From NCBI RefSeq assembly GCF_050003625.1, contig NC_134397.1, forward strand, positions 70,034,669 to 70,098,668: a stretch of 64,000 bases of DNA, given 5' to 3'. The stretch is from Haematobia irritans. Lineage: Eukaryota; Arthropoda; Insecta; Diptera; Muscidae. The notes beneath the pieces are model-generated. The model was not told the DNA's origin, ran no database searches, and was given only the letters and a program-made list of their open reading frames with translations. Below, piece by piece: positions 44,796 through 56,613 of the stretch. A program made the position numbers and the translations under genes. Every line of letters begins with the position of its first letter. The first letter of the stretch is position 1.

Positions 44796-45890
44796 GAATA
44801 ACCTAGACACAGCTATTTTTTTCGATTTATCTGTAATTGGAAATCTATAGGTATTTTGGTTACCAAGTGGATGTGGCGTATATGTTAATAGAGCCCAAAC
44901 TACCAATTTAATTTATTGAGGACATTGAAGCTGGGATTTTTTATTCGATTTTTCTGAAATTGGATATCTAGAACTAATTAAGGTTTACAAAAGATATGTA
45001 AAATTTGGTTTATATTGGACTATAAACAATTCTCACATATCAGGTTTATAATAATAGCAATAAGATGTATTTTTTAGTAAGAGTGTCAACATTGGAACTT
45101 GTTAAAATTACATTCACCTTGAAGAAATCTCTCAATAACTCAACCCAGAGAAAAGAAAATCACGTGCGGAAACCATACAGCTGCAACATACTTCACCATT
45201 TCATCTTTCTCTCAATTCTAATAACTAATCTTTCTATTGTCATATTAGCATTTTTTGGTAAAAAAAAATCTAATATTAAAAAGGAAAAAACATTTCACCT
45301 GTTCATGTCATACATTTATTCAACGCCACAAGTCACAATCACTTGAAACATGCCTCCTTTTTTTTGTTCCTCCAAACCGTAAGCTTTAGTTTTTTTGCAT
45401 ATGAATTTGACAGGCTAATTTGCATCTAATAAAATATTCATAAAATCGGCACAAGGAATACATCATTTTGACACAAAAACCGACTTTAAGCCAAGCAAAA
45501 TAAACTATTCAAGACAACTTTAATGAAAACATCTAGAAGAAAATGAAACAAATAAACCAGGAAATTTATGCAGAACAAATTCATGCGAAATAACAAAAAA
45601 AAATAGTTTGTCGCCTAAAAATCTAACAAATAATTCGTTATAAAACCCATAAATCATGAAAATGATGCTAACACATCAACGTCAACCATACAAAGCTAAA
45701 TGTTAATAATGTACAGTAGCAATCTATCGTCTAAGATTTATCACTTCATGGAAATAGGGAATTCATCAAAGGAAGACATCAGTTCATGGGAATTATCAAA
45801 GTGTCATCAAGTCGAAGACAAGTGAATGTTAACTAGGTTGAAAGAGCCAAAGCTAAGGAGAACGACTGCATGATACCATAGATTACACAG
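44796..45890. other. HINE B remnant and unclassified AT-rich DNA
   Basis: 44810-45020 contains TCTGTAATTGGAAATC and CTGAAATTGGATATCTAG, decayed family B units. 45060-45890 holds no recognised gene or repeat; the open frame at 45065-45346 is Lys/Ile-rich with no known domain. Confidence 0.35.
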
Positions 45891-46303
45891 AACAAGTATA
45901 TACAGCAGTAAGTTCGGCCGGGCCGAATCTTAAATACCCACCACCATGAACCAATTATTAGGATTTCCTTTGAAATTTCAGGAGGGCTTGAGGACTTGAG
46001 GACACTTCCCGATGATAAATGTAAAGATTTCACCTATGAGGACTATATCAGATTCTGGATTTAGTTCTAAATTTCAGGCAAATTTGATAAAAACTACGAA
46101 TTCTATAAGCCTAAAAAGAAAAATCGGGAGATCGGTTTATATGGGGACTATACCAAAACATGGACCGCTACTCACCATTTTTGGCACACCTCTTTATGGT
46201 TCTAAAATACCTCTAGAATTTGAAATTGAGGCAAATTGGATAAAAACTACGGATTCTATAAGCCCAAGAAGTAAAGTCGGGAGATCGGTCTATATGGGGG
46301 CTA
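45891..46303 (+). mobile_element. HINE family B, part 1 (interrupted by DD37E transposon)
   Basis: Left end AACAAGTATATACAGCAGTA, the TTCGGCCGGGCCGAATC palindrome and AAATACCCACCACCATGAA. It continues to TATATGGGGGCTA at 46303. Part 2 is 47604-48183, starting TATACCAAAACATG. Confidence 0.85.
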
Positions 46304-47603
46304 AAGGGTGATACGGTCAAAATTTGGTCAAGGGAAAACGCGTGTAAATTGGTGAAATCGTTTATTTAAAAAATCAAATTAAATTTCTTTTTCAAGTTCA
46401 ATTAGTATAAAATTCAGGAAAAATATTCATTAGGCTTTCGCTTTTCTAAATCCGAATTGCCGGGCCTCACGCTTGACACCTGTCATCAGATTTTATACAG
46501 CCACCTTGTCCACTTTCTTCGCCGCAGAAAGCCAGTTTGCCTTGAACTGCTGCTCGTCCTTAGTAGTTTTTTTGGTCTTCTTTAGGTTCCGCTTGACAAT
46601 AGCCCAGTATTTCTCAATTGGGCGGAGCTCTGGCGTGTTGGGAGGGTTCTTGTCCTTGGGAACCACCTGCACGTTGTTGGCGGCGTACCACTCCATGGCC
46701 TTTTTACCGTAATGGCAAGATGCCAAATCCGGCCAAAACAGTACGGAACAACCGTGTTTCTTCAGGAAAGGCAGCAGACGTTTATTCAAACACTCTTTCA
46801 CGTAAATTTCTTGGTTGACAGTCCTGGAAGTTATGAAAATGCTGCTTTTCAGGCCACAGGTACAGATGGCTTGCCAAACCAGCTATTTCTTTGCGAACTT
46901 TGACAGTTTTATGTGCTTGAAAATATCTGCTACCTTTCCCCTTCCTTTTGCCGTATAAATCTCTTGTCCCGGAAACTGCTTGTAGTCGGCTTTGACGTAG
47001 GTTTCGTCGTCCATTACCACGCAGTCAAACTTCGTCAGCATCGTCGTGTACAGCCTCCGGGATCGCGCTTTGGCCGTCGTATTTTGTTTATCATCGCGAT
47101 TTGGAGTCACTACCTTCTTGTAAGTCGATAGCCCGGCTCGTTTTTTGGCTCGATGCACGGTTGTAGACGATACACCCAGCTTATTTGCGGCATCTCGGAG
47201 AGAGAGGTTAGGGTTTCGCTTGAAACTACCGGCAACTCTCTTTGTCGTCTCAGTGGCTTCCGGTTTTCGATTTCCCCCCGATCCAGACTTCCTGGCTGTC
47301 GACAAACGTTCCCCAAACACTTTAATTACATTTTAAAACGGTTGATTTGGCAACTTTTAGCGATTTTTCCAGCTTTGCGTGCGAGTAGCTCGGATTTTCG
47401 CGATGCGCGAGCAAAATTTTGATACGCTGCTCTTCTTGCCTGGACGGCATTTTGACAACTGAACAGTGAATTCCAAAATCAAAATAGGAGCAACATTCTA
47501 CACACACACACCTTCAAAATGAGGGGTGTTCAGGTTTTTTAAATGGAAAATTGAAAGAAATACGTCAAGTTTATATTGACCAAATTTTGACCGTATCACC
47601 CTT
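46304..47603 (-). mobile_element. DD37E mariner/Tc1 transposon, copy 1
   Basis: A 1300-bp element between TA dinucleotides with perfect 28-bp inverted repeats beginning AAGGGTGATACGGTC. It is inserted in a family B HINE at GGGGGCTA/TACCAAAAC. The transposase frames run right to left. The DD37E catalytic spacing matches the ITmD37E/TRT type known from mosquitoes and other animals. Confidence 0.9.
46493..47450 (-). pseudogene. DD37E transposase, frameshifted
   Basis: The start MPSRQEEQRIKILLAHRENP lies near 47450. An HTH-type DNA-binding region follows (YSHAKLEKSLKVAKSTV), then SLRDAANKLGVSSTTVHRAK. A deletion at 47325-47335 breaks the frame after AKSTV. The catalytic residues are seen as Asp in VVMDDETYVKADY, Asp in FWPDLASCHYG and Glu in RPIEKYW, with 37 residues between the last two. 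A second break lies near 46810-46880. The products would be inactive fragments. Confidence 0.85.
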
Positions 47604-48183
47604 TATACCAAAACATGCACTGACACTCACCATTTTTGGCACACCTCTTCAAGGTTCCAAAATACCTCTAGATTTTCAATTTCGCGCAAATTGGATGAAA
47701 ACTACGGTATTCTATAAGCGAAACCGAGGTCGGTTTATATGGGGGCTATACCAAAACATGGACCGACACTCACCATTTTTGGCACACCTCTTTAAGGTCC
47801 CAAAATATCTCTACATTTTCAATTTTGCGCAAATTGGATGAAAACTACGGTTTCTATAAGCGAAAGACCCCAAATCGGGAGGTCGGTTTATATGGGGGCT
47901 ATACCAAAACATGGCCCGATATAGCCCATCTTCGAACTTGACCTGCGCGCAGACAAAAGACGATTCTGTGCCAAATTTCAGGACGATAGCTCCATTATTG
48001 AATGCTGTAGCGTGATTACAACAGACAGCCAGACAGACGGACATGCTTATATCGTCTTAGAATTTCTCCATGACCAAGAATATATATACTGTATATAGTC
48101 GGAAATCGATATTTCGATGCGTTACAAACGGAATGACAAACTTATTATACCCCGTCATCATTCTATGGTGGTGGGTATAAAAA
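47604..48183 (+). mobile_element. HINE family B, part 2
   Basis: TATACCAAAACATGCACTGAC, then units with CAAAATACCTCTAGATTTTC. The end has ACCTGCGCGCAGACAAAAG, GCGTGATTACAACAGACAG, TACTGTATATAGTCGG and CATTCTATGGTGGTGGGTAT. Confidence 0.85.
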
Positions 48184-48712
48184 GAGTAAACTGTTATATA
48201 GCGAAATTTGAACTAAAATATACTACACATTGTGAAATTTCCACAAAGTGTTGTTAAAATCAAGAAAATTTTATGAAATTATACCCTCTCATAGAAGAAA
48301 AAATAAAATAAAAGTTAAGAACAAAATCATAGGCCCCAAATCATGACAATTTTAACCATAAGTACGTTAGTTCATTCTTACTATTTTTGGGAATCGTATG
48401 AAATTTTTCTTCTGCTTTAGTTCAATTGAACTTATGTCATGACGTGAACTACGGTCATTGAACTTTTTACCCACATTTAGTTCATAAAATTTTTGAGACA
48501 TACTTAAAAGAAAACGAAAATTTCACTGAGCTGTGGAAAATGTCGAAAAAAATCGTAAAATTTAACTACTAACTCTTCTTTGAGATTTTACACTCAAAAA
48601 TTGTAAGTGAAAACTTGTACTTAAAAATTGAGTTGTAAACACAACGTGTACGTAATTAAAGAAGAAAAATTCAAAATTTGTACTTACACTCAAAAAAAAA
48701 AAAACACATATA
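48184..48712. other. Unclassified AT-rich sequence
   Basis: No gene. Contains TTAGTTCA-type repeated words (48370-48490) and an A-run at 48690-48704 ending ACACATATA, the left TA of the next transposon. Confidence 0.35.
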
Positions 48713-50004
48713 AAGGGTGATACGGTCAAAATTTGGTCAATATAAACTTGACGTATTTCTTTCAATTTTGCATTTAAAAAACCTGAACACCCCTCATTTT
48801 GAAGGTGTGTGTGTGTAGAATGTTGCTCCTATTTTGATTTTGGAATTCACTCTTCAGTTGTCAAAATGCCGTCCAAGCAAGAAGAGCAGCGTATCAAAAT
48901 TTTGCTCGCGCATCGCGAAAATCCTAGCTACTCGCACGCAAAGCTGGCAAAATCGCTAAAAGTTGCCAAATCAACCGTTACAAATGTAACTAAAGTGTTT
49001 GGGGAATGTTTGTCGACAGCCAGGAAGTCTGGATCGGGGGAAATCGAAAACCGGAAGCCGCTGAGACGACAAAGAGAGTTGCCGGTAGTTTCAAGCGAAA
49101 CCCTAACCTCTCTCTCCGAGATGCCGCAAATAAGCTGGGTGTATCGTCTACAACCGTGCAATCGAGCCAAAAAACGAGCCTTACTATCGACTTACAAGAA
49201 GGTAGTGACTCCAAATCGCGATGATAAACAAAATACGACGGCCAAAGCGCGATCCCGGAGGCTGTACACGACGATGCTGACGAAGTTTGACTGCGTGGTA
49301 ATGGACGACGAAACCTACGTCAAAGCCGACTACAAGCAGCTTCCGGGACAGGAGTTTTATACGGCAAAAGGAAGGGGAAAGGTATTTTCAAGCACATAAA
49401 ACTGTCAAAGTTCGCAAAGAAATATCTGGTTTGGCAAGCCATCTGTACCTGTGGCTTGAAAAGCAGCATTTTCATAGCTTCCGGGACTGTCAACCAAGAA
49501 ATTTACGTGAAAGAGTGTTTGAATAAACGTCTGTTGCCTTTCCTGAAGAAACACGGTTGTTCCGTACTGGTTTGGCCGGATTTGGCATCTTGCCATTACG
49601 GTAAAAAGGCCATGGAGTGGTACGCCGCCAACAACGTGCAGGTGGTTCCCAAGGACAAGAACCCTCTCAACACGCCAGAGCTCCGCTCAATTGAGAAATA
49701 CTGGGCTATTGTCAAGCGGAACCTAAAGAAGACCAAAAAAACTGCTAAGGATGAGCAGCAGGCAAGGCAAACTGGCTTTCTGCGGCGAAGAAGGTGGACA
49801 AGGTGGCTGTACAAAATCTGATGGCAGGTGTCAAGCGTGAGGCCCGGCAATTCGGATTTGGAAAAGCGAAAGCCTAGCTGAATATTTTTCCTGAATTTTA
49901 TACTAATTGAACTTGAAAAATAAATTTAATTTGATTTTTTAAATAAACGATTTCACCGATTTACACGCGTTTTCCCTTGACCAAATTTTGACCGTATCAC
50001 CCTT
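48713..50004 (+). mobile_element. DD37E mariner/Tc1 transposon, copy 2
   Basis: A 1292-bp copy in inverted orientation to copy 1, with the same AAGGGTGATACGGTC ends and TA on both sides. The right flank is HINE A (TACGTGAAAGTGGTCC) but the left flank is not HINE, so the left side of the target has been lost or replaced. Confidence 0.9.
48866..49821 (+). pseudogene. DD37E transposase, frameshifted
   Basis: MPSKQEEQRIKILLAHRENP starts at 48866. The N-terminal DNA-binding part is readable through KSTVTNVTKVFGE. The frame shifts near 49035 and shifts back near 49165, since NLSLRDAANKLGVSSTTV lies in the alternate frame. The catalytic region VVMDDETYVKADYKQ is intact. A deletion near 49382 removes the ADIFKH-type residues seen in copy 1 and breaks the frame. 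49456-49821 has VWPDLASCHYGKK and RSIEKYW, keeping the DD37E spacing. Not functional. Confidence 0.85.
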
Positions 50005-50272
50005 TATACGTGAAAGTGGTCCGATATGGTCCATTTGCAATACCATCCGACCTACGCTAATATCAACTACTTATGCCAAGTTTCAAGTCGATAGCTTCTT
50101 TCGTTCGGAAGTTAGCGTGATTTCAACAGACGAACGGACGGACATGCTTAGATCGACTCAGAATTTCACCACGACCCAGAATATCTATACTTTATGGGGT
50201 CTTAGAGCAATATTATTACAAACGGCATGACAAAGTTAATATACAATCATCCTATGGTGGAGGGTATAAAAA
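50005..50272 (+). mobile_element. HINE family A tail fragment
   Basis: Only the TCCGTCC-side part: ACTTATGCCAAGTTTCAAG, GTTAGCGTGATTTCAACAG, CGGACGGACATGC, CCACGACCCAGAATATC and CCTATGGTGGAGGGTATAA. Confidence 0.8.
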
Positions 50273-50394
50273 CAGTGAACCTAAGTCACTTAAGCCAATT
50301 TTACTCTATTTGAATTCCTGGAATTATTATGTATAGAGAAAGTTTCCTTGATTTTAATGTATTTCTTTTCTTACGTAAATGCACTGAAAGGGGG
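50273..50394. other. Short unclassified spacer
   Basis: No recognised motif between HINE A and HINE B fragments. Confidence 0.3.
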
Positions 50395-51343
50395 TAAAAT
50401 CACCGCAATTTTTACCCGATTTCGCTGAAATTTGAAATCTGGAGGTATTTTGAGTCTACACATAAGTACCCCGAGTATGGTGCGTATCGGTCCACGTTTT
50501 TATGTAGTCCGATCTCCCAATGAAACTTCTTGGGGTTCCAGACTCAGCAATTTTTATCTGGAATTCAAAATCCACGTTTTGATATAGCCCCCATATAACC
50601 TGATCTTCCGATTTGACTTGTTCAACGTCTAGATATTCGATTTTTTATTCGATTGAAATTTACAATCTAGGGGTAGTTTGAGCTCACAAACAAGTGTCCG
50701 GAAGATGATGTGTATCGTAGCATGTTGAGGTATAGCCCTCATATAGCCCGATCTCCTGATTTGACTTCTTGGGCTTCTAGAGACGTCAATTTTTTTCCGA
50801 TTTGCCTGAAATTGGAAATCTAGATATTTTAGGCCACATATATATGTACTGAAGATGGTGTGTATCGGTCCATGGTTTGGTATTTCCCTCATTAAGACTG
50901 ATCTCCCGATTTGACCTCTTGTGCGTCTAGATATCCCATTTTTTTCCAATATGCCTGAAATTTAAAATTTAAAGATATTTTGAGTCCACACATAAGTAAG
51001 CCGAATATGGGGTGTATCAATCCACATTTCAATAAATCCCACATATAGACCGATCTCCCGATTTGACTTCCTAGGCTTCTAGATATCACAGTTTTCTTCC
51101 GATTTGCACGAAAAATTAGAGTAACTTTAGATCAGTAAATAGGTGTGGCGAATCTGGGTTGGATTGGTCCAGGTTTTGGTATAGACGCCATGTGTTAAAT
51201 CTCGCGATTTCCATGTTGGTATATATCTCATCAAATCCACCTGAAATTCTATATATTTTCAGGTAACCCGAAAAAGAGTTTTCAAATGAAATAATAATAT
51301 TATTTGATTCATGGCGGTGATCGAACTTAAGTCCGTAATTACT
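50395..51343 (-). mobile_element. HINE family B, degenerate
   Basis: Five or six decayed units with GTGTATCGGTCCATG, CCGATCTCCCGATTTGACTT and TTTGCCTGAAATTGG motifs. The ACAAGTA end survives as TTCATGGCGGTGATCGAAC, then CCGTAATTACTTGTT near 51345. Confidence 0.7.
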
Positions 51344-51504
51344 TGTTCTTTATTTAACTGGTTAGTACCCACCTTTAAGGCTGAAAGCCATTTGTATCGA
51401 TTTTTGACATTCCATACAAAAAATTTTATAATATTAGAGAACATAATGAAACATGTTCGGTGTTATCATATTCTCTATAGGGTCTATATACAATTATGGA
51501 CTGA

Positions 51505-51556
51505 CTAGTCTAAGTGAGCCTGAATCAAATGGTCTGCCACTTTAACCTAACCTAGG
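51505..51556 (+). mobile_element. 3' end scrap of the LOA-like LINE or its SINE
   Basis: GACTAGTCTAAGTGAGCCTG, GTCTGCCAC and TTTAACCTAACCTAG correspond to the 3' tail at 25970-26031. Confidence 0.75.
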
Positions 51557-52075
51557 TGGTATTGCAAATGGGCCATATCGGATTACATTTAGGTATAGCC
51601 CCTATATACACCAACCACCAGATTTGAATTCAGTCAATAGAGTTTACAGCCAATACACAATTTTCGGTTTTAGACTCCACTTTTTCCCGATTGTCTTTTT
51701 GTATGAGTACGTGGTTTTTCTCGCCCTTTCGTCAATATTAACTTAAGGTTCAGCTTCCTATCCAAAATCACCACAAGGTATTTTGCGCACTCACCAAAGG
51801 GAATTTCAATACCCTCTAAAGAGATGGGAATTTGGCGTTCTTTGCAGTACATAACTTGTTCCCATTGATCATTTCAATACCGTCTTACCTGCATCAATTT
51901 TAACTGCTTGTACCAAGTCGATATCTTGTTTCACTCGGAAATTAACGTGGTTTCAACAGTCGGACGGATATCGGACCCACTATTTATATTTTATGGGGTC
52001 TGCGATAAATATTTCGATGGGTTAGAAACGTTAAGGTAATTCTATACCTAATGCTGTGGTAAAGGCTTTAGAATT
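51557..52075. mobile_element. Mixed HINE A scraps and antisense LINE fragment
   Basis: 51557-51630 and 51868-52075 are decayed family A pieces: GGTATTGCAAATGGGCC, CTGCATCAATTTTAACTGCTTG, TTATGGGGTCTGCG. Between them, 51655-51860 on the minus strand reads MYCKERQIPISLEGIEIPF and GECAKYL, a fragment of the LOA-like LINE RT (compare 24420-24650). Heavily rearranged. Confidence 0.65.
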
Positions 52076-52162
52076 GAAAAATATTTTCAATAACGATTAT
52101 GGGAGTATATTTAATTTCAAATCTTCTTTAAGTCATAATTATGCATTTCTACATTTTGCATT

Positions 52163-52515
52163 GGGTTAGGTTAAGTTAGGTGGCAGCCCGATGTATCAGG
52201 CTCACTTAGACTATTCAGTCCATTGTGATACCACATTGGTGAACTTCTCTCTTATCACTGAGTGCTGCCCGATTCCGTGTTAAGCTCAATGACAAGGGAC
52301 CTCCTTTTTATAGCCGAGTTCGAACGGCGTTCCACATTGCAGTGAAAAGCACTTAGAGAAGCTTTGAAACCGTCAGAAATGTCACCAGCATTAAATACTG
52401 AGGTGGGATAATCCACCGCTGAAAAACTTTTTGGTATTTGGTCGAAGCAGGAATCGAACCCACGACCTTGTGTATGCAAGGCGGGCATGCTAACCATTGC
52501 ACCACGGTGGCTCCC
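52163..52515 (-). mobile_element. tRNA-derived SINE with LINE-like 3' tail, copy 1
   Basis: A 353-bp SINE flanked by a perfect 12-bp duplication ACATTTTGCATT (52151-52162 and 52516-52527). On the minus strand it starts GGGAGCCACCGTGGTGCAAT, with an A-box-like GGTTAGCATGCC and a B-box GGTCGTGGGTTCGATTCC. A unique body follows, and the tail GGACTGAATAGTCTAAGTG, CATCGGGCTGCCACC, TAACTTAACCTAACCC. The tail is nearly identical to the 3' end of the LINE at 23507-26031. Confidence 0.9.
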
Positions 52516-52527
52516 ACATTTTGCATT

Positions 52528-53271
52528 ACTTTTAGTACAATTGAACTTTATCGCTTATCGTCACCATAGTCAATATATTTCAACTTATTTCAATCCATAT
52601 TTTGTCAGTCAGTAAGGAAGGAACAAAAAAAAAACACATTCAATTTCAATTCAATTTTGCATTTTCTGTTTTTTGTTTTTGTTTCAGTTTCATGTTTTGT
52701 TTAATTCAATTTGTACATTTGTTTGTCTTGTCTTGTGATCGTTTCATCATCATCGCCGTCATCCAGTAGTTTGTAGCATTTTGTTCAACGTGTCGTATGA
52801 ATTTTATTTATTGGATGTTTTGAACCTGTTGGGTCTTCATTTCAAGATTTAACATAGTTCATGTGCATGTAATGTAACGAACTGAGTTTGCATTTATGCA
52901 CATGCATAAGTTTTACTTAAAGCTCATAGATTGCATATGTACGATCAGGGATGATTTCTCAATGCTATGTTGATAGGCATAAAGTGAGATAAACATTATT
53001 AACATAAAGTACCTTTGATAGCGGATATACAACAAAAGTAGAAAGAACACTTGGAATTGTGTTAAAAATATTCTCCTACAGATATTAGGCTTCATAGTCA
53101 CTTTGGAATTAGGTCGGAAACTTTGAACCGTTCCAACTAATTTCCTCTATTGGAAGTTAATGAATATAAACCCAAGTATAACATATTGCAACGTTGTTTT
53201 TCTGCCGCCTCCAGTATCTCTGTAGGGTCCACTATACATTCCGGAAAAAGAACTCTCCTTAATGAAATATG
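52528..53271. other. Possible host intergenic DNA
   Basis: No transposon motif and no gene recognised; T-rich simple sequence around 52650-52750. Confidence 0.35.
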
Positions 53272-53810
53272 TATTTATATACTAAACCACATAGTGGTCA
53301 GGGTATAATAAGTTTGATCTGCCAAAAAATGTGCCTACCAGAAATATTGATTTTAGATCTCATAAAATATGTACCGATCGACTCAGAATTACGTCCTGAG
53401 TCGATCTAGCCCTTGGCGTCCGCCCCTCCGTTTGTCCCTGTATTTGTTGTTCACACGATTCCGGTCGCAATTATTAACCGATTTTGATGAAATTTAGTAT
53501 ATGGCATTTTTTTGGCACAAGGACGAACGCTATTGAATTTGGAAAAAATGGGATCAAATCTAGATATAGCTCCCATATATATGTATTGCCCGATATCGAC
53601 AAATGGGGTCATATTACGCTTATTTACTAACCGATTTTCCCAATTTTGGCCATAATACTCTTATTTATTAACCAATGTTACTAAAATTTCAAATTTTGAT
53701 GCACTAGCCGATCCTATTTATACGTACTTGTAGCTCCTACATAAGAATATTGCTCGATTTTTACAAATTTGGATTTATTACCCATACTAATTGAGCGATT
53801 TTCTCTTTTT
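53272..53810 (-). mobile_element. HINE family C, outer copy of nested pair, hairpin end
   Basis: ACTAAACCACATAGTGGTCA/GGGTATAATAAG, GATCGACTCAGAATTACGTC and GTCCGCCCCTCCG, then short central units up to GAGCGATTTTCTC at 53808. The rest of this element continues at 55935 beyond an inserted second family C copy. Confidence 0.8.
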
Positions 53811-55934
53811 ATACCCCAAAACCACATAGTGGTTAGGGTATAATAAGTTTGATCTGCCAAAAAATGTGCCTACCAGAAATATTGATTTTAGACCCCATAA
53901 AATATATACCGATCGACTCAGAATCACCTCCTGAGTCGATCTAGCGCTTGGTGTCCGTCCGTCTGTCCATGTATTTGTTGTTCACAGGATTCCGGTCGCA
54001 ATTATTAACCGATTTTGATGAAATTTGGTACAGGGAGTTTTTTGGGCACAAGGACGAACGCTATTGAATTTGGAAGAAATCGGATCAAATTTAGATATAG
54101 CTCCCATATATATGTTTCGCCCGATTTCGACAAATGAGGTCACGTTGCGCTTTCATCAGCAAATCGGTTCAGATTTAGATATAGCTGTCATATATATGTA
54201 TCGCCCGATTTTCCCAAATTTGGCCACAAAACCTTTATTTATCAACCGATCTTACTCAAAGTTGGCTTAATATAATCTTCTATAGCACTAACTATATGCG
54301 CAAAAAATCATCGAAATCAGTGCAGATTTAGCTATAGCTCCCATATATATGTACCGCCCGATTTTTCTAAATTTGGCCATAAAACCCTTTTTTATCAACC
54401 GATCTTACCCAAATTTGGCTAAATGTAGTCTTCTATAGCACTAACTATATGTGCAAAAAATCATCGAAATCGGTGCAGATTTAGCTATAGCTCCCATATA
54501 TATGTACCGCCCGATTTTTCTAAATTTGGCCATATAACCCTTATTTATCAACCGATCTTACTAAAAGTTGGCTAGATCCAGTCCTCTATAGTACTAACTA
54601 TATGTGCAAAATTTCATAGAAATCGGTTCAAATTTAGATATAGCTCTCATATATGTATCGCCCGATTTTGAAAAATTCGCCCGTAATAACCTTATGTTTG
54701 ATCATACAGGCCTCATTTCGTAACTGATATTACTCAAATCTTGCACAAGGTAACCTTTTGTGGTATTAATCAAACCCGAAAAATATTATGCAAATTGGTT
54801 CAGATTTAGATATAGCTTCCATATATATGCATCGCTCGATTTTCCCAAATTTGGCCATAGTACTCTTATTTATTAACCAATGTTACTCAAGTTTCAAATT
54901 TTGATGTACTAGCCGATCGTACTTATACGTATTTGTAGCTCTTACATAAGAATATTGCTCGATTTTTACAAATTTGTATTTATTACCCACACTAATTTAA
55001 CGATTTTCTCTTTTTTAATAATGGGTTCAATATTAGTGACATACTAACTCCGTAGGCGCAATATCAACACAGCCAGTGTTGCTAGAAGTAGGGGAAATTC
55101 CCTATATGTAGGGTTTTTCTAATATTTAGCGTCTTGTAGGGACGTAGGGCCACAATGTAGGACATTTTCACTCAACACAATTTGTAATAATTTTTACATT
55201 TTGGTGGCTCTAGAGAAGGAAATTAGAAGCCGGCAAGGCTTGATCTTTAACAATGTGTGGTAAACTTTATTCCTGTAGAAAATTTTGTCAACATTTTATT
55301 TCTATAGAACATTTTGTCAAAATTGTATTTCTATAGAAATTTTTTTCAAAATATTATTTCTATAAAATTTTTTCTCAAAATTTTATTTCTGTGGAATTTT
55401 TTCTCAAAATTTTATTTCTATAGAATTTATTGTCAAAATTTTATACCTATAGAAAAATTTCTCACAAAAATTTGTTTATAGAAACTTTTTCCAAAATTTT
55501 ATTTTTATAGAGATTTAACAAAAACGATTACTAATTTGGGTAGAATTCTACCAACTGTGGCAACCGTGGTGGCAATACAAATTTATATTCTAAGTTATAT
55601 ATTTAGAACCATTTTTGTTTTGTAAATTTTTTTAAATTTAACGAAAAATATAGTAGGGAAAATTGTTTGGGAATGTATGGGAAAGTAGGGAACTTTTTTT
55701 GTCCTTTTAGGGTAAACCGAACATTTTCCCTGGCAACATTGAATATGAGCTATAGTCAGATTGACACAAAGCACCCATAGACATGTACCCCTTAATTTTC
55801 TTAAATATGCAACTGCGGTTTATCTCCCAGACCTATATGTTACCCCACAAATGCTTATGATTACTAATTCTATAATGGTGGTTTAGGGTATGATGTAGTC
55901 GGCCCCGCCCGACTTTCTACTTTACTTACTTGTT
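53811..55934 (-). mobile_element. HINE family C, inner copy, complete
   Basis: The hairpin ATACCCCAAAACCACATAGT/GGTTAGGGTATAAT is followed by TGATCTGCCAAAAAATGTGC, GTCCGTCCGTCTGTCC and CTCCCATATA units at 54101, 54338, 54491 and 54644; intervals are 153 bp apart from one deleted unit. Then CGATTTTCTCTTTTTTAATA, a region with AGTGTTGCTAGAAGTAGGG, a 29-bp minisatellite (55262-55520), and the terminus GTCGGCCCCGCCCGAC, TTTCTACTTTACTTACTTG. Confidence 0.88.
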
Positions 55935-56613
55935 TAATAATGGGCTCAATATTAGTGGCATACTAACTCCGTAGGTGCAATATCAACTACAGCCAGTGTT
56001 GCTAGAAGTAGGGGAAATTCACATATAGGGTTTTTCTAATATTTAACGTCTTGTAAGGACGTAAGGCCATAATTTAGGGACATTTTCACTCAACACAATT
56101 TGTAATAATTTTTACATTTTGGTGGCTCTAGAGGAGGAAATTAGAAGCCGGCAAGGCTTGATCTTTAACAATGTGTGGTAAACTTTATTCCTGTAGAAAA
56201 TTTTGTCAACATTTTATTTCTATAGAAAATTTTGTCAAAATTGTATTTCTATAGAATTTTTTTTTTCAAAATACTATTTCTATAAAAATTTTTCTCAAAA
56301 TTTTATTTCTATGGAATTTTTTCTCCAAATCTTATTTCTATAGAATTTATTGTCAAAATTTTATTTCTATAGAAAAATTTCTCACAAAAATTTGTTTAAA
56401 GAAACTTTTTCCAAAATTTTATTTTTATAGAGATTTAACAAAAAAATTACTATTGTGGGTAGAATTCTACCAACTGTAGCAACCTTGGTGGTAATACAAA
56501 CTTATATTCTAAGTTATATACGTTGCATATTCATGTTTTAAGATAATAAAGTACTTAGAACCATGTTTGTTTTGTAAAATGTGTTTAAATTTAACGAAAA
56601 ATATACTAGGGAA
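55935..56613 (-). mobile_element. HINE family C, outer copy, middle part
   Basis: Continues the copy that began at 53272, from TTAATAATGGGCTCAATATT through GTTGCTAGAAGTAGGGG and a minisatellite (56190-56440) to ACGAAAAATATACTAGGG, where a family A HINE is inserted. Confidence 0.8.
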
